Counted from the stretch's first letter, positions 45,561 through 55,703 are shown. The stretch: 64,000 bases of DNA from Thalassotalea sp. ND16A (GCF_000764205.1 NZ_JQDZ01000047.1:55593-119592), one strand, 5' to 3'. A program made the numbers and translations. The notes: generated from the sequence alone by a model not told the origin.

Positions 45561-46799
45561 ATGGACTCTGGTATCTTGCGAGGTGGCTTTGGGATAGTTA
45601 TCATTATCTTTGCTGCTTATCTACTCTCCACTAACCGTAGCCAAATTAATTGGCGTACCGTGGCTACGGCCTTTTTGTTGCAAATATCGCTTGGCGCATT
45701 TGTATTAGCCATACCCGCAGGCAGAGACTTCCTTACTTCCGTGTCGAATGCCGTGCAAAGTGTCATTGACAGTGCGCAAATAGGGATAAACTTTTTGTTT
45801 GGTGGGCTAGGCACTGATGCCATGTTAAACAATGGTGTCGGTTTCGTTTTTGCAATAAAAGTGTTACCCGTCATCATATTTTTTTCCTCACTGATTGCTG
45901 TGCTTTACTACCTGGGGATTATGCAATGGGTGGTAAAAATAATTGGTGGCGGCGTACAAAAATTACTTAAAACTAGTAAAGCGGAATCCTTATCAGCAAC
46001 CGCAAACATATTTGTTGGTCAGACCGAAGCGCCCTTAGTGATCAAACCTTACATTGCCAAAATGAGCAAATCTGAATTGTTTGCGATCATGGTTGGCGGG
46101 CTAGCTTCCGTTGCCGGTTCGGTATTGGCGGGTTATGCTGGATTAGGGGTAAAGTTGGAATACCTTGTGGCGGCATCCTTTATGGCGGCTCCTGGTGGAT
46201 TGTTAATGGCCAAAATGATTGTACCCGAAGCCAAAGATTACGTGGAGAACACAAGCGAAGCAGTTTTCGATGAGGACAAGCCGGCAAATGTCATTGATGC
46301 CGCCGCCTCCGGTGCCGTTTCTGGTTTAAAGCTAGCCGCATGTATTGGCGCCATGTTAATTTCTTTTATCGCATTAATTGCATTGCTTAATAATCTTGTC
46401 GGTAGTGTTACCGGCTTATTTGGCCTTGAAGGCATTACCATAGAGTGGTTACTTGGCTACTTGTTTGCTCCATTTGCCTATGTCATTGGTGTTCCTCTCG
46501 ATGAGGTTTTACAGGCCAGTAGTTTTATTGGCCAAAAAGTAGTGGTGAATGAATTCTTTGCTTACGCTAACTTTGTTCAAGTGAAAGATGACTTAAGTGC
46601 AACCACTCAAATAATTGTTACCTTTGCCCTCTGTGGCTTTGCTAACTTAAGTTCAATAGCAATTTTACTCGGAGGTATTGGCTCTATGGCGCCAAATAGG
46701 CGTCACGACATCGCTAAGTTAGGAATGAAAGCAATGTTTGCCGCCACATTATCTAACTTAATGAGCGCAACTATCGCCGGTATCTTTATTTCGTTGTAA
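45561..46799 (+). CDS. nupC: NupC-type concentrative nucleoside transporter (locus B)
   Basis: 412 aa CNT-family nucleoside symporter, paralogue of the locus A transporter along the whole length. Motifs [28 protein letters not shown] and [38 protein letters not shown] gives a strong ribosome site. Third gene of the deoC group, though the hairpin and repeat ahead of it may give it separate control. The central cytoplasmic loop (about 220-240) is acidic and differs from the locus A paralogue. Confidence 0.93.
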   Translation: MDSGILRGGFGIVIIIFAAYLLSTNRSQINWRTVATAFLLQISLGAFVLAIPAGRDFLTSVSNAVQSVIDSAQIGINFLFGGLGTDAMLNNGVGFVFAIKVLPVIIFFSSLIAVLYYLGIMQWVVKIIGGGVQKLLKTSKAESLSATANIFVGQTEAPLVIKPYIAKMSKSELFAIMVGGLASVAGSVLAGYAGLGVKLEYLVAASFMAAPGGLLMAKMIVPEAKDYVENTSEAVFDEDKPANVIDAAASGAVSGLKLAACIGAMLISFIALIALLNNLVGSVTGLFGLEGITIEWLLGYLFAPFAYVIGVPLDEVLQASSFIGQKVVVNEFFAYANFVQVKDDLSATTQIIVTFALCGFANLSSIAILLGGIGSMAPNRRHDIAKLGMKAMFAATLSNLMSATIAGIFISL

Positions 46800-46845
46800 A
46801 GGACCATCTGAGGTAACTGTAAATTTGGGGAGTCATTTTAACCTA

Positions 46846-49266
46846 TTAGAATAGGTCGAATTGCCTATCCATTATTTGACCGAAACTAGTATCTATAAAT
46901 GGCAAGATATCGTCGGCTATTGGTTTTAATTGTGATTCGACATAAAAGCCATAATCCAATTCAGATGATAAATGCTCTACCGCTTGTGCTCCGTCTTTTG
47001 TTATATAGTACTCAATCCAGCCTTTATTTTGATAACGTAAAGGTTTATTAGTTTCTGCATTAATCGCATCAGCATGGCGTGCAGCTTTAACGTGTGGCGG
47101 TACATTCTTGATGTAAGTATCTAATTTACGTCGCAAACGTTTTCGGTATTTTAACTTATTATCGAATTCGCGGTTGTAAGTTTTTATTACTGTATCTCGA
47201 ATAAATTCAATAACTTCTTCTTGATTAAAAACTCTTCGATATAACTCTTGCTGGAAATTTTTAGATAACTCAGTCCAATCGCTTCTAACCGTTTCCATAC
47301 CTTTGAATACTAATAACATCTCATCATTGTTCATGACGGTGCCAGCGTAGCGCTTTTTAGTACCAATCACTTTTGTTGCTTTAGAAGCATGACCACGCAC
47401 TGTCGGCATCAAAAACTGGTGAAAATGGGTTTCGAATTCGATTTCCAGTGACGACTCAATTAGATATTTTTGCTTCAGCTCTTTGGTCATTTTAGCATTG
47501 ATATAATTCATCATCTCTTTGCCAATATCCTGACTTTGTTGATCGGTTTTGTCTTCACCAACACTGACAAAAATGGAATCGGTATCGCCGTATATCACGG
47601 TATAACCTTTGGCCTCAATCCACTCTTTCGTTTGATTGAGTAACTGGTGCGAACGTTTGGTAATAGATCCAGACAGTCTTGGATCGAAGAAACGGCAACC
47701 GGTAGATCCTAGAATGCCATAAAATGAATTCATGATAATCTTTATTGCCTGCGATAACGGCGCATTTTGTTGCCGTTTCGCTTTATCGCGCTCTGCCCAT
47801 AATTCTTCGATGATGGTGGGTAGGAAATGCTTCTCTCGGGAAAAATAGGCGCCATCAAAGCCAGGGATTGGCTTTGATTGTTCACTTAAACCTTCATCTT
47901 GATGCTCTAACAAGCCTTCGATTAATCCCATAGGATCAATATTAAAGCTGCGGATAATGCTCGGATACAGGCTTTTAAAATCTAATACCAAGACATTTTT
48001 ATAAAGGCCCGGAATGGAGTCCATCACATAGCCGCCGGGGGCGACTAAATCACTTTCGCCATCGCCCATATTCGGCGCCACATAACCACTGCGATGCAGT
48101 TTTGGTAAATACAAATTGGTAAACGCGGCAACACTGCCCCCAACCCGATCCAGCTCTAGGCCAGTTAAAGATGAGCGTAATATGGCAAAATCTAACAGCT
48201 GTGTTTTTTCAAAAATTAGCCACACCAGGCGGCAATCTTCAAGGTTATATCGGGCCAGTGATTGCTTGTCATATAAAAACTTACGAGTAATTTCGGCAAC
48301 ACGATTATCGACATCTTCGATATCTTTACCTGTGCCTAACAATTCTTGTGCGACATACTCCAGTGAAAAACTGGGAAAGCTATAGGTCGCGCTTTTTAAC
48401 AAGTCGATACCATCAAGTACCACCCGGCCGGCAATTAAAATGAAATTTTGCTCTGGAGACATGCGGTTTTGTCGCCAGTATGGAGCGCTGCCATCACGGC
48501 CAATAGAAAATTTGATATTGTTCAAATCACAGCGTTTTTGCAGCAACTTGAAATCAAAATTAATCACGTTCCAGCCGATCAAAATATCGGGGTCGACCTT
48601 ATTTAACCAGGTGATAAAATTGATCAATAACTGGTATTCATCATTTACCCACTCGAGATTATCGGCACAATCGGTTTCGGCATCACCAATGATAAACACC
48701 TTTTCAATGCTCTGATATTTACTATCTTCACCAAAACAGCCGATCGAGTACAAATCACCGGCCATTGAACATTCGATATCGATAGATAGCATTGACAATT
48801 GCGGGCTAAAGTCGGTGGTTCTCGCCTGTGCTTGATTGAACTGGGTAAAACCTACCGCTTGTTGTTCATAACCGACAAATTCCAGAGAGCTGGTGATAAA
48901 CCGTTCCATTAAAAATCGATCTTCAGGCCGAACATCGTCTTCATAACATTTGATTAAATTGGATTTTAACAGGTCACGGGCTTTATAAAAGTTGCTCAGG
49001 GTTTTGAAATAAAAACCGTGCACGCTAAGCTGGTTAAACGTTTGCAATTCTAGCGGCTTACTTTGATGCAATAGGTTGGCGTTAATTAACAGCGCCACGG
49101 CATTTTCAGCTTGCTCGGTGGGCACAAAAAATACCGCTAACTCATTATTAATCGTAAGCTTAACTGGCCCACTCTCGCCCTTTAACCAATACGTTAACTG
49201 CATGCCATTACGGCTATCTTGTACCTGCCGGGTAAGCACATAACCTTTTTGCAAATTTGTTACCAC
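46846..49266 (-). CDS. polB: DNA polymerase II (family B)
   Basis: 806 aa, similar to E. coli PolB (783 aa). Exonuclease motif with metal aspartate/glutamate (LSIDIECSMAGD), GWNVINFDFKLLQKR; polymerase motifs A (LDFKSLYPSIIRSFNIDP), B (IIMNSFYGILGSTGCRFFD) and C (VIYGDTDSIFVSVG). Restarts and bypasses lesions at stalled forks. The GTG start lies 26 bp from a perfect LexA box shared with the divergent dinG, so both should be SOS-induced. Confidence 0.95.
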   Translation of the reverse strand: MVTNLQKGYVLTRQVQDSRNGMQLTYWLKGESGPVKLTINNELAVFFVPTEQAENAVALLINANLLHQSKPLELQTFNQLSVHGFYFKTLSNFYKARDLLKSNLIKCYEDDVRPEDRFLMERFITSSLEFVGYEQQAVGFTQFNQAQARTTDFSPQLSMLSIDIECSMAGDLYSIGCFGEDSKYQSIEKVFIIGDAETDCADNLEWVNDEYQLLINFITWLNKVDPDILIGWNVINFDFKLLQKRCDLNNIKFSIGRDGSAPYWRQNRMSPEQNFILIAGRVVLDGIDLLKSATYSFPSFSLEYVAQELLGTGKDIEDVDNRVAEITRKFLYDKQSLARYNLEDCRLVWLIFEKTQLLDFAILRSSLTGLELDRVGGSVAAFTNLYLPKLHRSGYVAPNMGDGESDLVAPGGYVMDSIPGLYKNVLVLDFKSLYPSIIRSFNIDPMGLIEGLLEHQDEGLSEQSKPIPGFDGAYFSREKHFLPTIIEELWAERDKAKRQQNAPLSQAIKIIMNSFYGILGSTGCRFFDPRLSGSITKRSHQLLNQTKEWIEAKGYTVIYGDTDSIFVSVGEDKTDQQSQDIGKEMMNYINAKMTKELKQKYLIESSLEIEFETHFHQFLMPTVRGHASKATKVIGTKKRYAGTVMNNDEMLLVFKGMETVRSDWTELSKNFQQELYRRVFNQEEVIEFIRDTVIKTYNREFDNKLKYRKRLRRKLDTYIKNVPPHVKAARHADAINAETNKPLRYQNKGWIEYYITKDGAQAVEHLSSELDYGFYVESQLKPIADDILPFIDTSFGQIMDRQFDLF

Positions 49267-49291
49267 TTTTATACTGTAAAAACCAAAAAAC

Positions 49292-49307
49292 CTGTTAATA
49301 TATACAG
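49292..49307. promoter_or_regulatory. LexA (SOS) box between polB and dinG
   Basis: CTGTTAATATATACAG: exact CTGT-N8-ACAG with an AT-rich centre, the gammaproteobacterial LexA consensus. It lies 26 bp from the polB start and 41 bp from the dinG start, well placed to repress both. Confidence 0.9.
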
Positions 49308-49347
49308 CATAGTAAATCAGCTGTACGCTAATGGAAACATAAAAATC

Positions 49348-51429
49348 ATGTTAGGTGAAAAAACCAAGGAAATTATCCGCAACGCTTATAAAAAAATAGG
49401 CGACAGTCTTGAAAATTTTACCCCGCGTAAACAACAAGCCTATTTAATTGCCGAAATTGCCAAAACCATTGCTGGTGAATACTCGAAAGACAGAAAGCAA
49501 ATCGTTATTGAAGCCGGTACGGGTACGGGTAAATCTTTGGCCTATTGTTTAGGGGCGATTCCATTGGCCGTTGCCAAGCAAAAGAAAGTGGTGATCTCAA
49601 CCGCCACAGTTGCCTTGCAAGAGCAATTGGTGATTAAAGATTTGCCTTTTTTGCTGGACAATTCTGGCCTTGTGTTTACTTATTGTCTGGCAAAAGGCCG
49701 CCAGCGATATGTCTGTAAACAGCGCCTGGCATTGGCTTGTCATACCGACAGCGACTCAGGACAAACGGCATTATTTCAGGAAAAACCAAAAGCATCCGAT
49801 ATTAAACTGTTAAAAACCCTGAACGACAAGCTATCGTCAGGTAAATGGCAGGGAGATCGAGACTCCTGGCCGACGCCTATCCCCAATCATATCTGGCAAC
49901 ACATTCAAAGTGACAAGCACAGTTGTTTAAAACATTTGACCGAGCACACCCATTGTCCCTTCCATCAAGCCCGAGAACAAATGGATGCCGCCGATGTATT
50001 GGTGGTCAATCACTCTTTACTGTTGGCGGATTTGGAATTGGGTGGCGGCATCATCTTGTCGGAGCCAGAAGACAGCATTTACATCATCGATGAAGTACAT
50101 CATTTACCCGACATTACCCGCGACCATTCATCGGCCATGGCCACGGTGAAAGGTGCGATCGACTGGCTCGGCAAAGTCGCTGTCACCAGTGATAAAATTA
50201 GCAACCTGAGTAAAAGTCAGCGGGCAATTTCGCCATCGTTAAAACTTGCCGATTTAACTCAGGAGATCATCGCCGATTTACAAAAAGTAAATTCGTTTTT
50301 GGATGCCAATCAGCAAGTGTATTTTAGCCAGGAGAAACAATATCGCTTTGAAAACGGCATTATCCCGAAAAACTTGAAAAACCTTGCCGAAGATATCGCC
50401 GGAGCCAGCAAAAAGGCACTGTCGGAAATAACCAAACTGTATAACTTACTGATGGAAGAAGTAAAAGACGGTTCGGTGCAAATGTATTTGGCCGAGCCAC
50501 TGTTAGCGGAATCGGGCTTTGAAATCCAACGTTTGGAAAACCTGGAAAAAATTTGGTTTATGTATGCCAAAACCGACTCTGAAAAAGGCGCGCCACTGGC
50601 CCGCTGGATAGAAAAAACCACTGGTAAGCGCGATGACTATTTGATCAGTGCCTCGCCAATTGAAGTTGGTTTTATGCTGGAAGACAACTTATGGAGCAAA
50701 TGTGAAGCGGCAGTGCTATGTTCCGCCACAGTATGTGCGTTGAACTCCTTTGACCATTTTCGTAGGCAGGCCGGACTTGGCAATAATGACGGCACCCAAT
50801 ACAAAAAACTCGATTCGCCGTTTAATTACCAGGAAAATGCGGTTTTAACTATCCCGAATATGCAATTTGAACCCAATGTTAGCGATAAGTTTACCGATGA
50901 GTTAATTAAAAAACTGCCCGGCATGCTCAAAGACAAGCAAGCCAATCTGGTGTTGTTCTCATCGTATTGGCAAATGGAAAAGGTGGCCGAGGCGTTACGC
51001 GACAAGAAAAAACTGAAAATTCAGGTGCAAGGCGAAACCTCGCGCCAGCAAATCATTGAAAGCCATAAAGCCTTATGTGATGACGGCAAAACCAGCATCG
51101 TTTTTGGTAGTCAGAGTTTTTCTGAAGGGCTGGATTTACCAGGAAAGTACTTAACCAACCTGATCATTACCAAACTACCGTTTTCAGTTCCTACCTCGCC
51201 GGTTGATCAAGCGCAAGCCGAGTACATCAAACTAAAAGGGGGAAATCCGTTTATGTCGCTAAGCGTGCCTGATGCCTCGAAAAAGCTGATCCAGTCTTGT
51301 GGTCGATTATTAAGAAACGAGAAAGATACCGGGATGATCAGTATTTTGGACCGACGCTTAGTGTCAAAACGTTATGGCAAAGAGTTATTAGACGCTTTGC
51401 CACCGTTTAAACGCAATATTGAGTATTGA
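49348..51429 (+). CDS. dinG: ATP-dependent DNA helicase DinG
   Basis: 693 aa XPD-like superfamily 2 helicase (5'-3'), acting on R-loops and D-loops. Walker A AGTGTGKSLAYCLGA, four-cysteine iron-sulfur region (CLAKGRQRYVCKQRLALAC ... CLKHLTEHTHCPFH), DEAH-type IDEVHHLPD, and C-terminal motifs VFGSQSFSEGLDLPG and QSCGRLLRNEKD. I start at ATG encoding MLGEKTKEIIRN; the 43 residues ahead of it in the same frame overlap the polB start and the LexA box and cannot be coding. Confidence 0.93.
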   Translation: MLGEKTKEIIRNAYKKIGDSLENFTPRKQQAYLIAEIAKTIAGEYSKDRKQIVIEAGTGTGKSLAYCLGAIPLAVAKQKKVVISTATVALQEQLVIKDLPFLLDNSGLVFTYCLAKGRQRYVCKQRLALACHTDSDSGQTALFQEKPKASDIKLLKTLNDKLSSGKWQGDRDSWPTPIPNHIWQHIQSDKHSCLKHLTEHTHCPFHQAREQMDAADVLVVNHSLLLADLELGGGIILSEPEDSIYIIDEVHHLPDITRDHSSAMATVKGAIDWLGKVAVTSDKISNLSKSQRAISPSLKLADLTQEIIADLQKVNSFLDANQQVYFSQEKQYRFENGIIPKNLKNLAEDIAGASKKALSEITKLYNLLMEEVKDGSVQMYLAEPLLAESGFEIQRLENLEKIWFMYAKTDSEKGAPLARWIEKTTGKRDDYLISASPIEVGFMLEDNLWSKCEAAVLCSATVCALNSFDHFRRQAGLGNNDGTQYKKLDSPFNYQENAVLTIPNMQFEPNVSDKFTDELIKKLPGMLKDKQANLVLFSSYWQMEKVAEALRDKKKLKIQVQGETSRQQIIESHKALCDDGKTSIVFGSQSFSEGLDLPGKYLTNLIITKLPFSVPTSPVDQAQAEYIKLKGGNPFMSLSVPDASKKLIQSCGRLLRNEKDTGMISILDRRLVSKRYGKELLDALPPFKRNIEY

Positions 51430-51441
51430 TTGAAGATTGGC

Positions 51442-52113
51442 TTATTCAATACCAATGTATTTATGCACTTGCACAGATAAACGCCAATTATTCTCAATAC
51501 AAGTATCGATAGCTAGCTTGGTCGCCCTTTCTTTTTGGCTTATGGGTTGTAAATAAACCGGAGTTTTGCTGATACCGTGTTCGGCTAACAGTGACTTTAA
51601 ATCATCAACGTGCTGTTCAGTGGCGACCGGGTGTTTAATTTCATTTGCTCGCTGCATTGCCGAAGATAAAATGTCGTAGCCGCCGCGCATATTCACTTTT
51701 GGTGAAACCGTTACCCAACAGTTATCCGATACCAATATTTCAAACGTTCCTGAGGTTTCAACCTGACAAGAATAACCGTGCTGTTCAAACAAATCGCAAA
51801 TGGGGATTAAGTCAACCATGCATGGCTCACCACCGGTAATGACTACATGTTTCGCTTTAAAGCCTTTACTTTGAAAAATACGTAACATCGCTTGTGGATC
51901 TAAATCTACCCACTCATCCGTTTCTGCGGTTTTGTGTAACACCACTTCACTGCTAACTTCACTGTCTAGGTTAATTTCCCAAGTGTGTTTGGTATCACAC
52001 CAACTGCACCCTACCGGGCAGCCCTGCAAGCGTAAAAATATTGAAGGTTGACCAGTAAATGAACCTTCACCCTGGATGGTTTCAAATAATTCATTAATTT
52101 TATAGTGACTCAT
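51442..52113 (-). CDS. queE: 7-carboxy-7-deazaguanine synthase
   Basis: Radical SAM enzyme of queuosine biosynthesis, turning carboxy-tetrahydropterin into 7-carboxy-7-deazaguanine. 223 aa. Substrate and cluster motifs: INELFETIQGEGSFTGQPSIFLRLQGCPVGCSWC contains the CxxxCxxC cluster (here written in two parts: CPVGC and SWCDTKHTW). GGEP follows. The E. coli protein aligns with a start at MSHYKINE. Divergent from queC, the next pathway step, across a short shared promoter gap; convergent with dinG. Confidence 0.93.
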   Translation of the reverse strand: MSHYKINELFETIQGEGSFTGQPSIFLRLQGCPVGCSWCDTKHTWEINLDSEVSSEVVLHKTAETDEWVDLDPQAMLRIFQSKGFKAKHVVITGGEPCMVDLIPICDLFEQHGYSCQVETSGTFEILVSDNCWVTVSPKVNMRGGYDILSSAMQRANEIKHPVATEQHVDDLKSLLAEHGISKTPVYLQPISQKERATKLAIDTCIENNWRLSVQVHKYIGIE

Positions 52114-52191
52114 CATAAATAATCTTTGGCATTGACTCAACTTCGAGTAAAATTGTTATTAATGATAAGTATACCTGAAGAGAGCTAATTA

Positions 52192-52884
52192 ATGGCTGAA
52201 AATATGGCTGAAAACGCGACAAACACTGACAATAACAAAGTTGTTGTTATTTATTCTGGCGGTATGGATTCGTTTACGGTGCTGAACCGCGCCATAAAAG
52301 ATGGCAAACAAGTGTACGCCCTAACGTTCGATTACGGACAAAAGCACGTAAAAGAAATTGAGTATGCCGCCAACGTCTGCAAAGAGTTAAACATTCCCCA
52401 CAAAGTCATCGACATTAGTGCGATTAATCAATTGCTTGGCGGTTCGTCATTAACCGATGATATTGACATCCCTGAAGGTCACTACGAAGAAGAAAGCATG
52501 AAATCAACGGTGGTTCCAAACCGTAACATGATCCTACTTTCTCTGGCTGTTGGCTATGCGGTATCAAGGGAAGCGAGCCAGGTATATTATGGTGCGCATT
52601 CTGGCGATCACGCCATTTATCCGGATTGTCGTCCGGAATTTGTGCTGAAAATGAACGATGTTTGCCAAATAGCAAACTATCAACCGGTGGAAATTTATAG
52701 CCCGTATTTAACCGACAGCAAAATTGATATTTTAACCGATGGCATTTCTATGGAATTAGATTATTCAAAATCCTGGACCTGCTATAACGGCAGAGAAAAA
52801 GCCTGTGGCCAATGTGGAGCCTGCCAGGAGAGATTAGAAGCGTTTCGTGAAAATGATCTGGTTGACCCGTTAGAGTACGAATAA
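52192..52884 (+). CDS. queC: 7-cyano-7-deazaguanine synthase
   Basis: Converts 7-carboxy-7-deazaguanine and ammonia to preQ0 with ATP. 230 aa. PP-loop [47 protein letters not shown], and the zinc cysteines near the C-terminus ([21 protein letters not shown]). The ribosome site GAAGAGAG precedes ATG. Forms a divergent functional pair with queE. Confidence 0.95.
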   Translation: MAENMAENATNTDNNKVVVIYSGGMDSFTVLNRAIKDGKQVYALTFDYGQKHVKEIEYAANVCKELNIPHKVIDISAINQLLGGSSLTDDIDIPEGHYEEESMKSTVVPNRNMILLSLAVGYAVSREASQVYYGAHSGDHAIYPDCRPEFVLKMNDVCQIANYQPVEIYSPYLTDSKIDILTDGISMELDYSKSWTCYNGREKACGQCGACQERLEAFRENDLVDPLEYE

Positions 52885-53432
52885 TGTAAGCTGTTCCTAG
52901 TCCTTAGCTGTATTGGCTCTAACTTTAACCGACAATATTCCCAGCGATTACAGTATAGCCATGCAGTCCTCAGATGACACTAAGCGGAAGGTTTGGTTTG
53001 GCCTATTGATATTCAGGCAAAGTATAAAGGCCGACTCGGAGCTTTCGGAAAAAAATAAGGTGTATTTTTTAGCCGTTTGTAAGGTCGTCTCAGTTCGCTA
53101 AGCTGAAATCGAGCCATCGTCACTATGATTATCAGCGGCATGTTCGACAGCTGACCAGAGCTTTTTGAAAGCAATATATCTAGCAATTTAAGAGCAAGCC
53201 CTGAGTATTCGTTAGTGAGCTGAGGATTTCATACATCATCGAAAGAAAACCGGTAAACATACGCTTGTTCTGTACCAAATTTAGTGATTTAAATTCAAAC
53301 TTCAACTTAAGAAATCGCTAGTTCACCTCAAAAATGTTTAATTTAAGTTAATGCTTTGTTATAAGAAAGGAAGGAAGTACATCAATGCGCTATAACTTGA
53401 TGATTTATAAATTAAAATAATGGGAAGTAATA
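52885..53432. other. 548-bp intergenic region after queC
   Basis: No convincing gene. A 62-codon open frame with a TTG start at 52913 has no ribosome site and odd composition, so I leave it out. No strong hairpin is seen after queC. The last 100 bases must hold the promoter of the next gene. Confidence 0.5.
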
Positions 53433-54380
53433 TTGAAAATATTTAAACAAATTATACTCACCGTAGGCCTGACTGGCTTGCTGAGCAACAGCACGTTGGC
53501 AGCGAATTCTAGTTTTGATTTCTCGGCGTCACCCATTGCCGAAAATGTGTATAGCATTATTGCACCATCATTTGGCTTACCGACCCCTGAGAATAAAGGC
53601 TGGAATTCCAACAGTTACTTTATTGTCACCGAACAAGGGGTTCTGGTCTTTGATACCGGTTCTTCTGAATTAATTGGTAAAGCAATTAGAAGAGCCATTA
53701 AAGCTGTCACGGATAAACCCGTTCGTTGGGTAGTAAATTCACATAGTCATGCAGATCACTGGTTGGGTAATGCGGGGGTTACCGATACCGGCGCTGAAAT
53801 TATTGCAAGTGGTCGAGCGATGACGACAATAAAAGAGGATGGACAAGGAGCGGTGCAGGCTTTTTCCCGCATGACTAAAGGGGCGACCGGCTCTACCCAC
53901 ATTGTGTATCCAACTTTGTTGTTGCCTCAAGGTGAAAAACGCAATCTAGGGGGAGTGGATGTTGAATTTATCTTTTCTAATGATGGCCATTCTCCGGGAG
54001 ATGTTTTGCTGTGGTTGCCGAAACAAAAAATTATCTTTGGCGGTGATGTATTAAGCTCTGATTGGATGCCGATTATTACCCCCCATGCAAATGTACCTAA
54101 TTTGATTGAAACCCTTTATGCAGTGGTAAAGTTGAACCCCACTATTGTCTTAACAGGACACGGTAAAGCAACCACGACCAAGTCGGTAATACGAGATGCT
54201 AATTTATTAGATAGTGTTTGGAAGCTTGTAAAAGAAGGCTATGAAAACAATAAAAAGCCTGATGAAATCCTCTCACATGTCAGCACTATGCTGGGGCCAA
54301 AATACAAGCCTTTATATAAAAATTTCAATTCTGCCATTAAGGAACAAGTTATGACGATGTATAAAAAACAGAAAGAGTAG
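53433..54380 (+). CDS. secreted metallo-beta-lactamase-fold hydrolase
   Basis: 315 aa. Signal peptide about 1-23 (ends TLAA). MBL-fold metal motif HSHADHW (HxHxDH), later GHSPGD, GGDVLSSDW and LTGHGKATT supply the further metal ligands. The long C-terminal helix region and signal peptide fit the group near quinoprotein-relay/SoxH-like hydrolases. The fold does not prove beta-lactamase activity and no resistance claim is made. TTG start with GGGAAG upstream; no ATG fits. Confidence 0.85.
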   Translation: MKIFKQIILTVGLTGLLSNSTLAANSSFDFSASPIAENVYSIIAPSFGLPTPENKGWNSNSYFIVTEQGVLVFDTGSSELIGKAIRRAIKAVTDKPVRWVVNSHSHADHWLGNAGVTDTGAEIIASGRAMTTIKEDGQGAVQAFSRMTKGATGSTHIVYPTLLLPQGEKRNLGGVDVEFIFSNDGHSPGDVLLWLPKQKIIFGGDVLSSDWMPIITPHANVPNLIETLYAVVKLNPTIVLTGHGKATTTKSVIRDANLLDSVWKLVKEGYENNKKPDEILSHVSTMLGPKYKPLYKNFNSAIKEQVMTMYKKQKE

Positions 54381-54441
54381 ATTTTTTAAAAACCTGTTAT
54401 TTGCTAAGTGCCAAGGCCGGCTACTTGCATGAAATGATCTT

Positions 54442-54493
54442 CTAAAATGTATGGCGCGAAGAGCCGCGGTTGGCATGAGCCGGTGCATTTTAG
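54442..54493 (+). other. structured 52-bp element after the MBL gene
   Basis: CTAAAATG and CATTTTAG form an outer stem enclosing a GC-rich stretch with GGC/GCC and CGCG arms. It could be a terminator (followed by CTACTTGTTTTAG) or a folded RNA. Evidence is pairing only. Confidence 0.35.
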
Positions 54494-54622
54494 GCTACTT
54501 GTTTTAGTTTCTGAAAATGGTCAGCTATGTGGCGAAAGTGAGCGAAAGGTGCAAGTTTAAATAACACTCTAAATCTAGAATTTCCAGCCAAAGCTTGCGC
54601 AACTACACCTTTGAATGTTAAT

Positions 54623-54650
54623 GGAAAAAGCCGCACAGCAGCTTTTTCCT
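54623..54650 (-). terminator. terminator of the periplasmic protein gene
   Basis: GGAAAAAGC, loop CGCACAGCA, GCTTTTTCC, 38 bp past the stop codon on the minus strand. Confidence 0.75.
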
Positions 54651-54687
54651 ATTTGCATGAATAATGCTTACGTAGACTGGTATTGCC

Positions 54688-55335
54688 TTAGCGCTTAGCG
54701 TCCAATGCCTGTTGAATTTGATCCAGCTCATCAGTGCTAAATTTACCTCGGCTAAGCATATGTTGTATGGCTTTAGCATGACTATCACGGTCACCATCGG
54801 CTTTAATAAAAACATGATCACCATCAGTTCTCATCACTCTGTGAATGACTTGTTTATCTATGTGTCTTTTCTCGCCATTGTCATCATGCATTTCAATGAC
54901 CACAACTCTTGCATTATCGCCATCAGCGCCCTCTTCACTAATCCACTCTAATTCGCGCACTACATCGTCAACTTCAACAACCATAACGTTCTCTTCATGT
55001 TGTTGATGAAGTTCACCGCCATGCCTTCTATGCAATTTTGGCATCTTGCCAAACGATTCCACAATAATGTCCTGACTCTCTTGCGGTAAATCGGCTATTT
55101 CTGTTTTTAACAGCTCAATATCATGCAACGCGGCTGTACTGATCTCAAACTCAGTAACATCACCATTATTGACAATGCTCACTTGTGCGGTCATCGAATC
55201 GTTGCTAATGATCTGAATTTCTCTTTCCATTTCAACATCTTCAGCGAAAGCCGAAGTGGCAACAAAAGACGATAACCCTAATGCCAAAGTGGTGGCCAAA
55301 ATAGTTTTACTAAATGTGTTTAACTGTTTGTTCAT
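54688..55335 (-). CDS. periplasmic protein paired with a two-component system, function unknown
   Basis: 215 aa. Signal peptide about 1-31 (ends SAFA). The mature protein is acidic, with a histidine-rich patch (LHRRHGGELHQQH, about 101-113) that could bind metal, and no known domain. The segment VVVIEMHDDNGEKRH (144-158) resembles VEIIELDKNGHERVKH in the sensor part of the divergent histidine kinase. A sigma-54-type promoter lies 65 bp upstream. The arrangement recalls ZraP with ZraSR, a periplasmic accessory protein controlled by and feeding back on its kinase, but sequence similarity to ZraP is not evident. Confidence 0.75.
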   Translation of the reverse strand: MNKQLNTFSKTILATTLALGLSSFVATSAFAEDVEMEREIQIISNDSMTAQVSIVNNGDVTEFEISTAALHDIELLKTEIADLPQESQDIIVESFGKMPKLHRRHGGELHQQHEENVMVVEVDDVVRELEWISEEGADGDNARVVVIEMHDDNGEKRHIDKQVIHRVMRTDGDHVFIKADGDRDSHAKAIQHMLSRGKFSTDELDQIQQALDAKR

Positions 55336-55399
55336 GAATTACTCCGTTGTATTTATTTTATCGATAAACAAAAAGCATGTTTATCGCTGTGATCCATGC

Positions 55400-55415
55400 T
55401 GCGATTTTCATACCA
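55400..55415 (-). promoter_or_regulatory. candidate sigma-54 promoter of the periplasmic protein gene
   Basis: On the minus strand TGGTATGAAAATCGCA: GG and GC with exactly 10 bases between, close to the TGGCACG-N4-TTGCA consensus. It would start transcription about 50 bases before the ATG. The response regulator encoded across the gap is of the sigma-54-activating class. Confidence 0.55.
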
Positions 55416-55540
55416 AGTTTATAACACAGTGAATAAAAAGGTGGAAACTGGCCTCTTTCGCCCATTTAGCGGTGTTTGATTAAAATAATACTGAGCAATG
55501 AATTTGCTGGTGCAGTTTTACCGTACCATTAAATTCCGAT

Positions 55541-55576
55541 ATCAGTATGCAATATCCTCATATCAGGAATATATCC
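55541..55576. promoter_or_regulatory. possible enhancer site for the NtrC-type regulator
   Basis: AATATCCTCATATCAGGAATAT is an imperfect inverted repeat with further ATATC copies (GATATCAG at 55549 region, ATATCC after it). It lies about 140 bp upstream of the sigma-54-type promoter, a usual distance for activator sites, and about 130-160 bp upstream of the kinase gene. Confidence 0.35.
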
Positions 55577-55703
55577 CGTCGGATAAATTTAAAAATCCCA
55601 CACTTCCTCATAACCAACTGAAAATATTGAAATTTATTTATGTTATCGAATGGCATTAAACTTGATATATTAAAGCTACTACAACCTAATTGTTACCTAG
55701 CTT

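Noticed and set aside
49219..49347. 43-residue N-terminal extension of DinG
   Set aside because: It overlaps the polB start codon and the LexA box, so it must be promoter DNA.
52913..53101. 62-codon ORF with TTG start after queC
   Set aside because: No ribosome site, no recognisable motif, and composition like non-coding DNA; reported only as part of the gap.
53433..54380. Reading the MBL-fold protein as an antibiotic-resistance beta-lactamase
   Set aside because: Only the general metal-binding fold is evident; the overall layout fits other MBL hydrolases, so resistance is unsupported.
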